Assembly: GCF_037055325.1 (NCBI RefSeq)
Contig: NZ_CP146373.1
Span: 2,294,001 to 2,358,000 of the forward strand
DNA length: 64,000 nucleotides
Reading direction: 5' to 3'
From: Arachnia propionica
GTDB lineage: Bacteria > Actinomycetota > Actinomycetes > Propionibacteriales > Propionibacteriaceae
Below the pieces are notes generated by a model. The model made no database searches. It was given only the letters and a program-made list of their open reading frames with translations, and was not told where the DNA came from. Below, in pieces: positions 9,068 through 18,018 of the stretch; position 1 is the first letter of the stretch, and every line of letters begins with the position of its first letter. Both the position numbers and the translations under genes were made by a program.

Positions 9068-10120
9068 TCACACCAGGCTGACGGGTTTGATAGGGTCGCG
9101 CGGTTTGGTCCGCATGAGCTCCACGCCGTCCTCGACGTGCTCGATCCCGGTGAAGCGGTGAGTGATCATCTTCTCGGGGTGGATGCGTCCACCCCGGACA
9201 AGGGTGGCCATCCTGTCCACGCGGTTACGGCCACCAGGGGCAACCCGCCGACGAAGTGCTTGTGGCCCATGCCCACCAAGGTCGCCTCGCGGCTGATCTT
9301 GATGTTCTCGCCCTCTCCTAGAGAGTTGACGTTCGCTACCCGACCGCCCACCTTCAGGATGTCAAAGGTCCGCTGGAAGGTGCCCAGGTCTCCCCCGGCG
9401 ACGATGACCCGGTTGATGCCCTGGCCCTTGGTTGCCTCCATGATTTGTTCAACGATCCCGCCCTCGCGGTAGTTGATGATGTCAATTGCGCCGTATTCCT
9501 AGGCGACCTCGATGCGCTTGGAGCGCGAGCCGACGGCGAACAGGCAGCCCGCACCGAGAACGGACGCACTGGCCACGGAAATCAGCTCACCGAATCGATT
9601 CCGATGATTACTACGACGTCACCGGGTTCGATGTTGGCGAGCTTAGCCCCGTGAAGCCCGGTGGTGACGATGTCGGATAGCATCGCGCCGACCTCGGGGG
9701 AGATCCCCTCCGGCAGGTGGGCCAGGTTGCCGTCGGCGTCGTTGACGTGGATCAGTTCGGCGAAGACGCCGTCCTGTGATGTTGGAGAACTTCCAGCCGT
9801 CGAGCGGAACGCCGGAGTGCATGGCGTAGGTCTCCTGGGCGGCCGCCGAGGACCAGTCGGGGGTGATGGCGGGGATGATCACCTGGTCGCCAACCTTGAA
9901 GTCCTCGACCATGGATCCCACTTCAACGACCTCACCGACCGCCTCGTGGCCGAGCATCATGTTGTGGCGTTCCCACGCCACCCTCGTAGACGGTGTGGAT
10001 GTCAGAGGAGCACGGAGCCAGGGCGATCGGACGGCAGATCGCGTCCATCGGCCCGCACTTCGGGTCCTCCTTCTCAATCCATCCAGCCTCGCCGATCCTG
10101 AGCATCGCGTAACCCTTCAC
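9068..10120 (-). pseudogene. zinc-type secondary alcohol dehydrogenase, frameshifted
   Basis: Full-length remnant (about 351 codons) of a zinc-dependent, NADP-linked secondary alcohol dehydrogenase. Pieces in order: GYAMLRIGEAGWIEKEDPKC, then PCSSDIHTVYEG (zinc Cys), frameshift, RHNMMLGHEAVGEVVEVGS (zinc His), frameshift near 9781, DGVFAELIHVNDADGN, frameshift near 9590, ASASVLGAGCLFAVGSRSK, an in-frame TAG at 9499-9501, EYGAIDIINYREGG, INRVIVAGGDLGTFQRTFD, frameshift near 9225, then KPRDPIKPVSLV to the natural stop. At least four frameshifts plus one stop make a working enzyme impossible. The likely start is GTG at 10120. Confidence 0.9.
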
Positions 10121-10404
10121 TTTGCCTTCTTGCACTGGGTTCGAACGATCCGGTGTTTGCTTTCTCAAACAAGAGATCACCTCACTGGTCCGACGACTAT
10201 GCCGCCCAGCCGCCTGCACCACTTTTCGTCGGGCCACCTCCGCTTCAATCATTACAGCGTGGTTCTTTGGCGGTAACCTTTCACGTCATATTTCCCGATC
10301 GGATTTGGGCCGGGATCCAGGTCGGAAAGCAAGAAACTTTTTCTCCCGGGACACTGTGAGCAACCCACGAGACAAGGCCCCGGCACGGACATCTCACGGG
10401 TGGC

Positions 10405-11373
10405 TCAGCGATGGTAGAGTTCAGTGATCCGGTCCAGGTGGGTCAGCAGCCTGGTCCTGATCTCGGTCGGCGCCTCGACGCGGACGCCAGGGCCAAGGCG
10501 AAGCAGGATCGTGAGCGCGTGGAGATCGTCCATGAACTCCAGACGCGCGGGACGCCACTTCCCCGCGGGCGGATCGTCGCCCAGTTCGGTTTCGTCGACA
10601 CGGATGGCCCACTCCCGGGCATCCTCCCACCGATCCGCCCGGAGCCACCCGGTCACGACCACCGGGGTGAACCGCTCGAAGAAGCGGGCACGATGCCGCT
10701 TCCAGGCCGCGGCAACATCCACCGCATCGTCCGCGCAGGGCGTTGCGAGCAGGGTGGCGGTCCGAATGCGAGCCACCTTGAGGAACCGCATACGCTCGTC
10801 GCTGGTTGCGCACAGGTACCAGTCGCTGCCCGCGCTCACCAGCCCGTGCGGCTCCACCACCAGATCCTGCACGACCGCCCGGGGCGACCGGTAATCGAGA
10901 CGCGCCTTCTTCCGCGCGAACACGGCTGCCTGCACCGTCGCGAACGCCTCCCCGGGTTGCAGGGCATCAGGTTGGGGCAGCCAGCCGTTCGGGTCAATCA
11001 CGATCCGCGACGCCGCGGCCGCCGTCCGGTTGCGATGGGCATCCGGGACAGCGGCGAGCAGCTTGCGAACCCCCGAAACAAAGGCTGCACTCAATCCCAT
11101 CGCGTCAGCACCCCACGACGAGAGCGCCGCGAACAGCGCCCGGCTCTCATCCCCGCTCAACGCGGTCACATCGGTGCGATACCCCGATAGCAACCTGACC
11201 CCTCCCCCGGGACCGCGCTGGCAGTACACCGGGACCCCGGCAGCCGACAGCGCCTCCACGTCCCGCAGAATCGTGCGGCGCGAGACCTCCAGTCGTCGCG
11301 CCAGTTCCCCGGTCGAGAGACCGCCGTGGGCACGCAACAACCAGATCATCGACAACAACCGATCCGCCCTCAT
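10405..11373 (-). CDS. YafY-type HTH/WYL-domain transcriptional regulator
   Basis: 322 residues. An N-terminal winged helix (about 1-60: LARRLEVSRRTILRDVEALS) is followed by GVPVYCQRGPGGGVRLLSGY, and a central WYL ligand-binding domain has DWYLCAT in the WYL position near residue 195. The C-terminal WCX extension includes EWAIRVDE. Such proteins are DNA-binding regulators that sense nucleotides or other ligands. It is divergent from the VOC protein gene at 11472 with 98 bases between starts, so that gene and itself are the likely targets. Confidence 0.9.
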   Translation of the reverse strand: MRADRLLSMIWLLRAHGGLSTGELARRLEVSRRTILRDVEALSAAGVPVYCQRGPGGGVRLLSGYRTDVTALSGDESRALFAALSSWGADAMGLSAAFVSGVRKLLAAVPDAHRNRTAAAASRIVIDPNGWLPQPDALQPGEAFATVQAAVFARKKARLDYRSPRAVVQDLVVEPHGLVSAGSDWYLCATSDERMRFLKVARIRTATLLATPCADDAVDVAAAWKRHRARFFERFTPVVVTGWLRADRWEDAREWAIRVDETELGDDPPAGKWRPARLEFMDDLHALTILLRLGPGVRVEAPTEIRTRLLTHLDRITELYHR

Positions 11374-11471
11374 GAATCCGAGACTGTCACACGAACATGA
11401 CAGGAGATGTCACCAACGGCCCGTACCTTCTCAGGCGACAAACCGGATCCCGAGCGACAAGGAAATCTCTC

Positions 11472-11855
11472 ATGACGATCTTCACCCCGACCAGCGTCAT
11501 CCTCTACGTCGAGGACGTGAATACCAGCACTGCGTTCTATCGCCGGGCCCTCGGCGAGGAACCCGTCGAAACCTTCGAGGGCTTCGCGGTTTTCGCCCTG
11601 ACCGAGGATGTCACCCTCGGCCTGCAGGCCCGCGACGGCATCGATCCGGAGGCCGTGGGTACCCCGGGCAGCGTCGAACTTTCCATGAGCAACGCCACCC
11701 GCGATGACGTCGACCGCCTTCACCGATCCTGGAGCGAGCTCGGCTTCCCCATGGCCCTAGAACCCACCGAGCTCGCCTTCGGCTACACCTTCGTCGCCAC
11801 CGATCCCGACGGGCATCGCCTCCGCGTCTGCGCCACCGACACGACGAGCCTGTGA
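11472..11855 (+). CDS. VOC (glyoxalase/bleomycin-resistance) family protein
   Basis: Single-domain VOC protein of 127 residues: SVILYVEDVNTSTAFYRRAL at the start and FGYTFVATDPDGHRLRV at the end, the two halves of the beta-alpha-beta-beta-beta fold. The substrate is unknown; members include glyoxalases, dioxygenases and antibiotic-binding proteins. Start chosen at the ATG of MTIFTPTSV. It is divergent from the WYL regulator, a common arrangement for an inducible detoxification protein. Confidence 0.85.
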   Translation: MTIFTPTSVILYVEDVNTSTAFYRRALGEEPVETFEGFAVFALTEDVTLGLQARDGIDPEAVGTPGSVELSMSNATRDDVDRLHRSWSELGFPMALEPTELAFGYTFVATDPDGHRLRVCATDTTSL

Positions 11856-11943
11856 CGGCGTCACTACACCCCACGAACCATCCTCCGACTTGAGCTGACG
11901 TACCCCGATACGCCTCCAGCTGCCCAGCATCACGCATCAAAAG

Positions 11944-11990
11944 GACATTCATCCTGCTGAATGTCGATTAGATCACCTGCTGGATGTCGA
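11944..11990. promoter_or_regulatory. repeat cluster, candidate operator upstream of the ATPase gene
   Basis: Two 15-base direct repeats (CCTGCTGAATGTCGA at 11953 and CCTGCTGGATGTCGA at 11976, 14 of 15 identical, 23-base period) overlap an 8-base inverted repeat GACATTCA/TGAATGTC at 11944-11965. The cluster ends 12 bases before the ATG at 12003. It could be an operator; no cognate repressor is identified. Confidence 0.4.
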
Positions 11991-12002
11991 GTAAGGGTGG
12001 TC

Positions 12003-13256
12003 ATGTATCTTCGGCGCACCGTGGACGAGCTGCTGGACACGTTCCTCCCCCAAGCGCCCGCCATTGCGCTGGACGGGGCGAAAGGGGTCGGGAAGACCGG
12101 CACGGCGCTTCAGCGTGCCACGAAGGTTTTCCTCTTGGATCGCCCAGACCAACGCGCCCTCGTCGAGGCCGATCCCGACGGAATCCGCCGGCCGGGAACG
12201 ACGCTGCTCGATGAATGGTCCCGGATGCCCGAAGTCTGGGATCTCGTGCGCAGGGAGGTGGACAACGAAGCAGGTCCGGGCAGTTTCCTGCTCACTGGAT
12301 CCGCCACCCCCGCCACGGCGCAGGGAACCCACAGCGGCGCAGGGCGCATCCTGTCGCTGCGCATGCGCCCCATGGCCCTCCACGAACGTGGGCAGCTCAT
12401 CCCCACCGTCTCACTCACCTCCCTGCTGGCGGCAGAACCACCCTGCTCGGCCGAGATCGAAGGCCACACGTCGTACTGCCTGGCGGACTATCTGGACGCC
12501 ATCGCGGCAAGCGGGTTTCCCGGCATCATGGGTCTTGGTCCCGACCTGCGAACCGAACAACTCGCCACCTACATCCAGCGCGTGATTGATCGTGACCTGC
12601 TGGATCTGGGCTATGGCGTGCGCCGGCCCGAAACACTGCGCCGCTGGCTCGCGGCATACGCCGCCGCATCCTCGACCACCACCAGCTACTCCAAGCTTCT
12701 TGACACCACTACCTGCGGCGACGGCCAACAACCGACCCGGGACACCACCCAGACCTACCGTGATCACCTCACCCAGCTCTGGCTGCTCGACCCGGTTCCT
12801 GGTTGGAGCCCCAGCCGCAACCCCTTCACCAGATTGCAGCAGGCGCCGAAACACCAACTGGCCGATCCCGCCCTGGCGGCCTCGCTGCTGGGCGCGACCG
12901 CCTCCTCCATGACCACCCCTCGCCATTCCCACCTCGCCGGCCCCTTGTTCGAGGCCCTCGCCACCCTCACCGTGCGGGTGGCCGCCGAGGCGGCACGGGC
13001 CCGCGTGGGCCATCTGCGCACCCGCAACGGCGATCACGAGATCGACCTGATAGCCGAGACCCGCGACGGGCGCATCGTCGCCATCGAGGTGAAACTGGCC
13101 GCCTCGGTGACGGACCCGGATGTTCAGCACCTCGTCTGGCTGGGCTCCCGCCTGCCCCAGGACGTGGCCGACCTGGTGATTCTCACAACGGGAACCACCG
13201 CCTACCGGCGGAGAGACGGCGTGGCGGTGATCCCCCTTGCGCTGCTCGGGCCGTAG
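12003..13256 (+). CDS. ATP-binding protein, AAA_14 plus DUF4143
   Basis: 417 residues. An N-terminal P-loop ATPase (Walker A DGAKGVGKTGTA, Walker B TTLLDEWSRMP, sensor-like FLLTGSATPA) is followed by a DUF4143 domain whose PD-(D/E)XK-like core reads DHEIDLIAETRDGRIVAIEVK. Members of this family are common, mobile and of unclear function. The Walker A has GVGKT where the canonical family has ARQTGKS. The ATG follows an AAGGG site. A second, diverged member follows at 13458, and a deleted remnant lies at 50688, so the family has spread in this genome. Confidence 0.85.
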   Translation: MYLRRTVDELLDTFLPQAPAIALDGAKGVGKTGTALQRATKVFLLDRPDQRALVEADPDGIRRPGTTLLDEWSRMPEVWDLVRREVDNEAGPGSFLLTGSATPATAQGTHSGAGRILSLRMRPMALHERGQLIPTVSLTSLLAAEPPCSAEIEGHTSYCLADYLDAIAASGFPGIMGLGPDLRTEQLATYIQRVIDRDLLDLGYGVRRPETLRRWLAAYAAASSTTTSYSKLLDTTTCGDGQQPTRDTTQTYRDHLTQLWLLDPVPGWSPSRNPFTRLQQAPKHQLADPALAASLLGATASSMTTPRHSHLAGPLFEALATLTVRVAAEAARARVGHLRTRNGDHEIDLIAETRDGRIVAIEVKLAASVTDPDVQHLVWLGSRLPQDVADLVILTTGTTAYRRRDGVAVIPLALLGP

Positions 13257-13457
13257 GCACACCGCATCACGCCTACGTCCCGAGCACCTGCCCAACCTCC
13301 CTCGATCACGACGCCGGGCACATTTCTTGCCAGCCACCGGCGAGCCTGCCGAAGCGTTGCACAAAGGCCAGCAAACCTGCGGGATCGATCACAGCGAAAC
13401 GACGATCTGCGTCACAGCAAATCTGCGGTTTCGCCGTCTCTTGGATAGGCTTTCTCC

Positions 13458-14714
13458 ATGTCGCGGCTGATTGAACGAGCCATCCAGTCATGGGCTGAGG
13501 AACTCCTCGGCTTCAGTCCGGTCCTGGTCGTAGAAGGGGCCAGACAGACGGGCAAGTCAACTCTGGCGCGGATGTTGCGGCCAAACGCCATCACGGTGAA
13601 CCTCGACGATCCCCAGACCTTGGACTACGCCAGGAACGATCCGGTGGGATTCGCCGCTCAGGCAGGTGATGGCGTCCTCATCATCGATGAGTTCCAGCGC
13701 CTGCCTTCGTTGTCGCTGGCGATCAAGGCCAACGTTGACGCCGATCGTCGACCCGGTCGTTTCATCCTCACGGGATCATCGGATTTCGCGCGGGTACGTG
13801 GTGACAAAGATTCACTCGCCGGACGCGCGCTGTCGGTGACCGTGTGCCCGCTGACCCAGGCCGAGGTCCGGGACACAACTGCGTCGGGAACACTGGTTGA
13901 CAGGCTGCTCGGGGCAACGGGAGTTCACGACCTTCCGGCTTCCGCTGAGCCACTGACCCACACCGGCCTCGCGCATCTTCTGACGGCAGGTGGTTTCCCT
14001 GCGGTTCACAACGCCATACCACGACTGCGGGCGGAATGGTACCGCAACTACGTCGAGCGGCTGGTCCGCGTCGACGCCCTCGCTGACGGTTCCCGCCTCG
14101 CCCCTGAGCGCCTACTCACGGTGCTCCAGCTGCTCGCCGCCCACCAGTCCGGCGAACTGGTCAAGGCGCGTCTGGCCCAGGAGGCGGGACTCGCGGCATC
14201 GTCGGTGACGAGTTACCTGGACGTGCTGGCCAGGCTGTTCCTCACCCTGCGCGTGAGGCCGTGGGAGACCAACCTCACGAAACGAGAAATCGGGCGGGCG
14301 AAGGTCTCCGTGCTGGACTCCGGGCTGGCCGCATGGTTATGCGATGCCTCCCCGACCGCCCTGACCACGATCCCACACGGGGTGCAGCAGCTCGGGGCCC
14401 TGACGGAGGGGTTCGTCGCCGGCGAGCTGCACGCCCAGCAGCAGTGGAGCAGGAGCCGATACCGCATGCACCACTACCGTGACCGCAACCAGAAGGAGGT
14501 CGATTTCATCCTGGAGGTCGACGATTCGCGACTGATCGCGATCGAGGTCAAGGCCAGCCGAACCGTCACGGGCTCCCACCTCGCCGGGCTGCGATTCCTG
14601 AAGGAAAAACTCGGTCCCCGCCTGACAAGGGGCGTGGTTCTCGCGCCCATTGACCGACCCGCCAGCTTCGGCGACGATCTGTGGGCGCTGCCTCTCTCGG
14701 CCCTGTGGAGCTGA
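13458..14714 (+). CDS. ATP-binding protein, AAA_14 plus DUF4143
   Basis: 418 residues, the same architecture as the previous gene but clearly diverged. Walker A VEGARQTGKSTLA near residue 30, Walker B GVLIIDEFQRLP, sensor FILTGSSDFARVRG, then winged-helix-like sequence (EAGLAASSVTSYLDVLARLF) and a C-terminal KEVDFILEVDDSRLIAIEVK with the D-(x)n-ExK pattern of the nuclease-like fold. The 201 bases between the two ATPase genes contain no other ORF; GATCTGCG/AATCTGCG occurs twice there. Biological role unknown. Confidence 0.88.
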   Translation: MSRLIERAIQSWAEELLGFSPVLVVEGARQTGKSTLARMLRPNAITVNLDDPQTLDYARNDPVGFAAQAGDGVLIIDEFQRLPSLSLAIKANVDADRRPGRFILTGSSDFARVRGDKDSLAGRALSVTVCPLTQAEVRDTTASGTLVDRLLGATGVHDLPASAEPLTHTGLAHLLTAGGFPAVHNAIPRLRAEWYRNYVERLVRVDALADGSRLAPERLLTVLQLLAAHQSGELVKARLAQEAGLAASSVTSYLDVLARLFLTLRVRPWETNLTKREIGRAKVSVLDSGLAAWLCDASPTALTTIPHGVQQLGALTEGFVAGELHAQQQWSRSRYRMHHYRDRNQKEVDFILEVDDSRLIAIEVKASRTVTGSHLAGLRFLKEKLGPRLTRGVVLAPIDRPASFGDDLWALPLSALWS

Positions 14715-14867
14715 AACCCTGCGCAGGGGAACGGGAAACAGCACGTCACGATGCCAGGGTCCGGCGGCGGGACCGGCAATCACGGTCTTGAGCGCGACCC
14801 GTTTCTCCCCTGCTGGGCAGCGATCCGCCTGCGCCGTTCGTTCTGGGCGGCCCTAAGGGCCGGGCCG

Positions 14868-15035
14868 TCAGCGAGTCTCCTTGAACTCGACATGGCGCCG
14901 GATGGTGGGATCATACTTGCGCAGCGAGAGCCGGTCGGGATCGTTGCGGCGGTTCTTCCGAGTCACGTAGGTATAGCCGGTTCCCGCGGTGGAGCGCAGT
15001 TTGATCAGCGGTCGCAGGTCATTCTTCTTGGCCAT
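14868..15035 (-). CDS. rpmG: 50S ribosomal protein L33, zinc-independent (C-minus) paralogue
   Basis: 55 residues, [20 protein letters not shown] then [14 protein letters not shown]. It has no cysteine, whereas the L33 at 21413 has two CxxC pairs, so this is the zinc-free replacement form. In actinobacteria the C-minus paralogues are known to be made under zinc starvation when Zur lifts repression. It follows rpmB with a one-base gap and has its own GGAAGGAA site. The pair faces rpmE2 across a shared promoter region. Confidence 0.95.
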   Translation of the reverse strand: MAKKNDLRPLIKLRSTAGTGYTYVTRKNRRNDPDRLSLRKYDPTIRRHVEFKETR

Positions 15036-15036
15036 C

Positions 15037-15273
15037 TCAGAGCTTCCTTCCCTGGGCAATGAGGTCCGCGACCACCGCATCGATGCCCCGGGCATCAATC
15101 ACCTTGATGCCCTTCGCAGAAACTGTGAGCTTGACCCTTCGTCCCAGCGACGGCACCCAGTAACGCTTTGTCTGGACGTTGACGTTGAAGCGACGATTGG
15201 TCTTTTTCTTCGACCAGGGGACGTTGTGCCCGAAACCGGGCACGGCCCCCGTGACCTGACAGTGACGTGACAT
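15037..15273 (-). CDS. rpmB: 50S ribosomal protein L28, zinc-independent paralogue
   Basis: 78 residues. [20 protein letters not shown] and [21 protein letters not shown] are typical L28. The zinc-binding CxxC pair of C-plus L28 is absent: only one cysteine remains, in CQVTG. The start is the ATG at 15273; the frame continues upstream but that part overlaps the promoter. First gene of an rpmB-rpmG operon. Confidence 0.93.
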   Translation of the reverse strand: MSRHCQVTGAVPGFGHNVPWSKKKTNRRFNVNVQTKRYWVPSLGRRVKLTVSAKGIKVIDARGIDAVVADLIAQGRKL

Positions 15274-15286
15274 GGGACTCCTCGGG

Positions 15287-15336
15287 TTGCACGAACATTC
15301 GCCGATAATGATAATGAGTCGCAATTGAAGTTCCAA
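15287..15336. promoter_or_regulatory. back-to-back promoters over a Zur-like box
   Basis: Plus strand: TTGCAC (15287-15292), 17 bases, GATAAT (15310-15315), driving rpmE2. Minus strand: TTGGAA (15336-15331), 17 bases, TATCAT (15313-15308), driving rpmB-rpmG. The two -10 elements overlap inside CGATAATGATAATGA (15303-15317), which matches 10 of 15 positions of the actinobacterial Zur consensus TGAAAATGATTTTCA. One bound repressor could silence both sides. Read by eye. Confidence 0.6.
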
Positions 15337-15358
15337 CCCGACCCTCGGAAGGCCCATG

Positions 15359-15604
15359 ATGAAACCAGGCATCCATCCCGACTACCACCCCGTCGTCTTC
15401 CGCGACATCACCACCCGAACCATGTACCTGACCCGTTCGACGATGACCTCTACGCAGACGATCGAGTGGAGCGACGGGAACACCTACCCCCTGGTCGATG
15501 TGGAGATCACCGCCGACAGCCACCCCTTCTACACGGGCAAGGCGCGCAGACTCAGCGTCACGGGACGCGTCGAAAAATTCCAGCAGCGCTACGGGAAGAT
15601 CTGA
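15359..15604 (+). CDS. rpmE2: 50S ribosomal protein L31 type B, zinc-independent
   Basis: 81 residues, [20 protein letters not shown] at the start and [20 protein letters not shown] at the end, the type B L31 pattern without the zinc-binding cysteines. ATGs at 15356 and 15359 are adjacent; the second gives the family's standard N-terminus and sits eight to ten bases after GGAAGG. It replaces zinc-bound L31 under zinc limitation in other actinobacteria. Divergent from rpmB-rpmG. Confidence 0.95.
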   Translation: MKPGIHPDYHPVVFRDITTRTMYLTRSTMTSTQTIEWSDGNTYPLVDVEITADSHPFYTGKARRLSVTGRVEKFQQRYGKI

Positions 15605-15766
15605 CCCTGATACCCGCACCCCAGGCTGGCCACCATGCACTCACACATCGCCCGGACCTGCCCCGACGAGGCAAACCGGGCTTTCGGCCCTGAACCGCCC
15701 AGGCCACCGCCTTCCCACATCACAGGCAGGACAGCTGGCGACGCCTCGGCGCAGCCCACCAGGGAC

Positions 15767-16531
15767 TCACACCTGGAAGAGCACAAAGCGCGCACCGTGA
15801 GGATCGGCGGCCTCGGCCATGCGGCCCCACGGGGTGTCAGCCGCTTCCGAAAGAATCTCTCCCCCGAGCCGAAGCACCTGCGCGACCGCCTCGTCGACAT
15901 TCGTGACACCGATGTGAACCCGCCAGCCCGGAATCGCGACTGGACCCTCACAATGCTTCATCTCACCGATGCCGCAGACCGCATTGTCACCTTCACCGTT
16001 GGTGATGTAGGGCACCTCGTCACCGTCGATCGGGTGCCGATCCCAGCCGAACACGTCACCATAGAACGCCACGCACCGCTCGAAATTCCTGCTCATCACG
16101 TCGTACCACACAGGCATGCCCGCAACAGACACGGAGGAGGAACCAGTGAAGGCGGGATCGTGCAGCGCTCCGACACGCGACCCGTCGGGATCCTCAACAA
16201 CGGCATAGACCATTGCTTCGTCCACCCGAACCGGGGCGATGATGACGTCGCCTCCAGCTGCCTCCACCTTGTACGCAAAATCACTCATATCCGACATCGT
16301 CAGACAGACGAGCCAACCCGAATATGGTGCCTCTTTGGACAGTGGCTCAATGGTCCCGATCATGTTCTCCGACAGCGAAATGACGTTCGCGAGCGGTGAG
16401 TCAGGATCGCCCTTCTCGATGCTCCAACCAAACAGTTCGTGGTAGAACTCAGCGGATGTCTCCGGTTCTGCCGTGTACAGCTCGATCCAGCAGGGCTGCC
16501 CGGGAAGAATCTTGTTCACCGTTTCAGTCAT
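15767..16531 (-). CDS. two-domain VOC family protein
   Basis: 254 residues with two tandem VOC domains: the first begins PCWIELYTAEPETSAEFYHE, the second PVWYDVMSRNFERCVAFYGD and ends with AADPHGARFVLFQV. This layout is typical of the Streptomyces-type 27 kDa antigen-like/hydroxylase VOC proteins; no specific substrate can be assigned. The start at 16531 (MTETVNK) has an AAGGAG site; a longer frame to 16570 lacks one. It lies next to the rplA terminator and reads toward rpmE2, with 162 featureless bases between the two stops. Confidence 0.85.
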   Translation of the reverse strand: MTETVNKILPGQPCWIELYTAEPETSAEFYHELFGWSIEKGDPDSPLANVISLSENMIGTIEPLSKEAPYSGWLVCLTMSDMSDFAYKVEAAGGDVIIAPVRVDEAMVYAVVEDPDGSRVGALHDPAFTGSSSVSVAGMPVWYDVMSRNFERCVAFYGDVFGWDRHPIDGDEVPYITNGEGDNAVCGIGEMKHCEGPVAIPGWRVHIGVTNVDEAVAQVLRLGGEILSEAADTPWGRMAEAADPHGARFVLFQV

Positions 16532-16662
16532 GGTGTCTCCTTGCCCCAACGATTCGACGCACTGGCTCACACCATAGCTTCATCGGCAAAGGCTGAACGG
16601 CCCCGGTCACCGGCGCTGGATGGCGAGCGACCCTGCTCGCCCATTCCTTACTCAGACGACGG

Positions 16663-16698
16663 CGAAGGGGCGGACACCGAATGGTGCCCGCCCCTTCG
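16663..16698 (-). terminator. terminator after rplA
   Basis: A 16-base-pair stem, CGAAGGGGCGGACACC against GGTGCCCGCCCCTTCG with one wobble, and a four-base loop, 12 bases beyond the rplA stop. No long T-tract follows. Confidence 0.75.
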
Positions 16699-16709
16699 TC
16701 GTCAATGGT

Positions 16710-17408
16710 TCACTCAACCGGTTTGGTGATCGTGCCGTCGACCAGGACGCTGGGCGACATGGTCGCGGAGATCGCGACCTTCTTCACGTAGCGGCCCTTC
16801 GACGCGGCGGGCTTGAGACGCAGGATCTCCTCCAGCGCCGCAAAGTAGTTCTCGACAAGCTGCTGCTCGGTGAACGAGGCCTTGCCGATGATGAACTGCA
16901 GGTTGGCGTGCCGGTCCACGCGGAACTCGATCTTGCCGCCTTTGATGTCGGAGACTGCCTTGGCCACATCCATGGTGACGGTGCCGGTCTTCGGGTTCGG
17001 CATCAGGCCGCGCGGGCCGAGGACACGACCCAGCCGGCCGACCTTGCCCATCATGTCGGGGGTGGCGACGACCGCATCGAAGTCCAGGTAGCCGCCGGAG
17101 ATCTTCTCGACGAGATCGTCGACGCCGACCTCATCGGCTCCCGCTGCGATCGCGGCTTCTGCCTTCTCACCGGAGGCAAAGACGAGGACCCGAGCCGTCT
17201 TGCCAGTGCCGTTGGGAAGGTTGACCGTGCCGCGCACCATCTGATCCGCCTTGCGGGGATCGACGCCGAGGCGCACCGCGACCTCGATGGTCTCGTCGAA
17301 CTTGGCCGAAGCCATTTCCTTGACCAGCTTCATCGCCGCCTCGGGCGTGTGCAGCTGGGAACCACCGCGCTTCTCGGCGGCGGCCTTGTAGGCCTTGCTG
17401 TGTTTCAT
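16710..17408 (-). CDS. rplA: 50S ribosomal protein L1
   Basis: L1 stalk protein, 232 residues, which also represses its own mRNA in many bacteria. Recognised by [14 protein letters not shown], then [33 protein letters not shown] near residue 130 and [19 protein letters not shown]. It follows rplK by 85 bases in the standard order and is closed by a terminator rather than leading into rplJ. Confidence 0.97.
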   Translation of the reverse strand: MKHSKAYKAAAEKRGGSQLHTPEAAMKLVKEMASAKFDETIEVAVRLGVDPRKADQMVRGTVNLPNGTGKTARVLVFASGEKAEAAIAAGADEVGVDDLVEKISGGYLDFDAVVATPDMMGKVGRLGRVLGPRGLMPNPKTGTVTMDVAKAVSDIKGGKIEFRVDRHANLQFIIGKASFTEQQLVENYFAALEEILRLKPAASKGRYVKKVAISATMSPSVLVDGTITKPVE

Positions 17409-17493
17409 TTTCTGGTTCCGTTCTTTGTCGTCAGCCTCGCGGGCTGATCCACCAGTTCTGGTGCGGGAGTGATCTCCCTGCCAGGGGGGTGTG

Positions 17494-17922
17494 TCACTCG
17501 ACGGTGACGCCCATGGAGCGGGCGGTGCCCTCCACGATCTTGCAGGCAGCCTCGACGTCGTTGGCGTTGAGGTCCGGCAGTTTCATCGTGGCGATCTCGC
17601 GAACTTGGTCCTTGGTGAGCTTGCCCACCTTGTTCTTCAGCGGGTTGTCTGAACCCGACTGGATTCCGGCGGCCTTCTTGATGAGCTCGGCAGCGGGCGG
17701 GGTCTTCGTGATGAAGGTGAACGTGCGATCCTCGTAGATGGTGATCTCAACGGGGATGACGTTACCGCGCTGGGACTCCGTCGCCGCGTTGTACGCCTTG
17801 ACGAATTCCATGATGTTGACGCCGTGCGGGCCGAGGGCGGTGCCGACCGGCGGCGCCGGGGTGGCGGAGCCGGCCTGCAGGGCAACCTTGACGAGGGCTG
17901 CAACCTTCTTCTTGGGAGGCAT
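17494..17922 (-). CDS. rplK: 50S ribosomal protein L11
   Basis: 142 residues. The N-terminal [20 protein letters not shown] with [20 protein letters not shown] is the thiostrepton-binding domain, and the C-terminal 23S rRNA-binding domain ends [20 protein letters not shown]. It binds the GTPase-associated centre of 23S rRNA and is needed for the RelA response. An AAGGA site precedes the ATG. It lies between nusG and rplA. Confidence 0.97.
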   Translation of the reverse strand: MPPKKKVAALVKVALQAGSATPAPPVGTALGPHGVNIMEFVKAYNAATESQRGNVIPVEITIYEDRTFTFITKTPPAAELIKKAAGIQSGSDNPLKNKVGKLTKDQVREIATMKLPDLNANDVEAACKIVEGTARSMGVTVE

Positions 17923-18018
17923 GTTGGGTCCTTATGGGTTTAGATTTGGAACGGTCACGCCGGGCGCACCCGGATCGCGACGCAACGCGCCATTGTAGGG
18001 TCCCGGAAGGGCGGGAAC

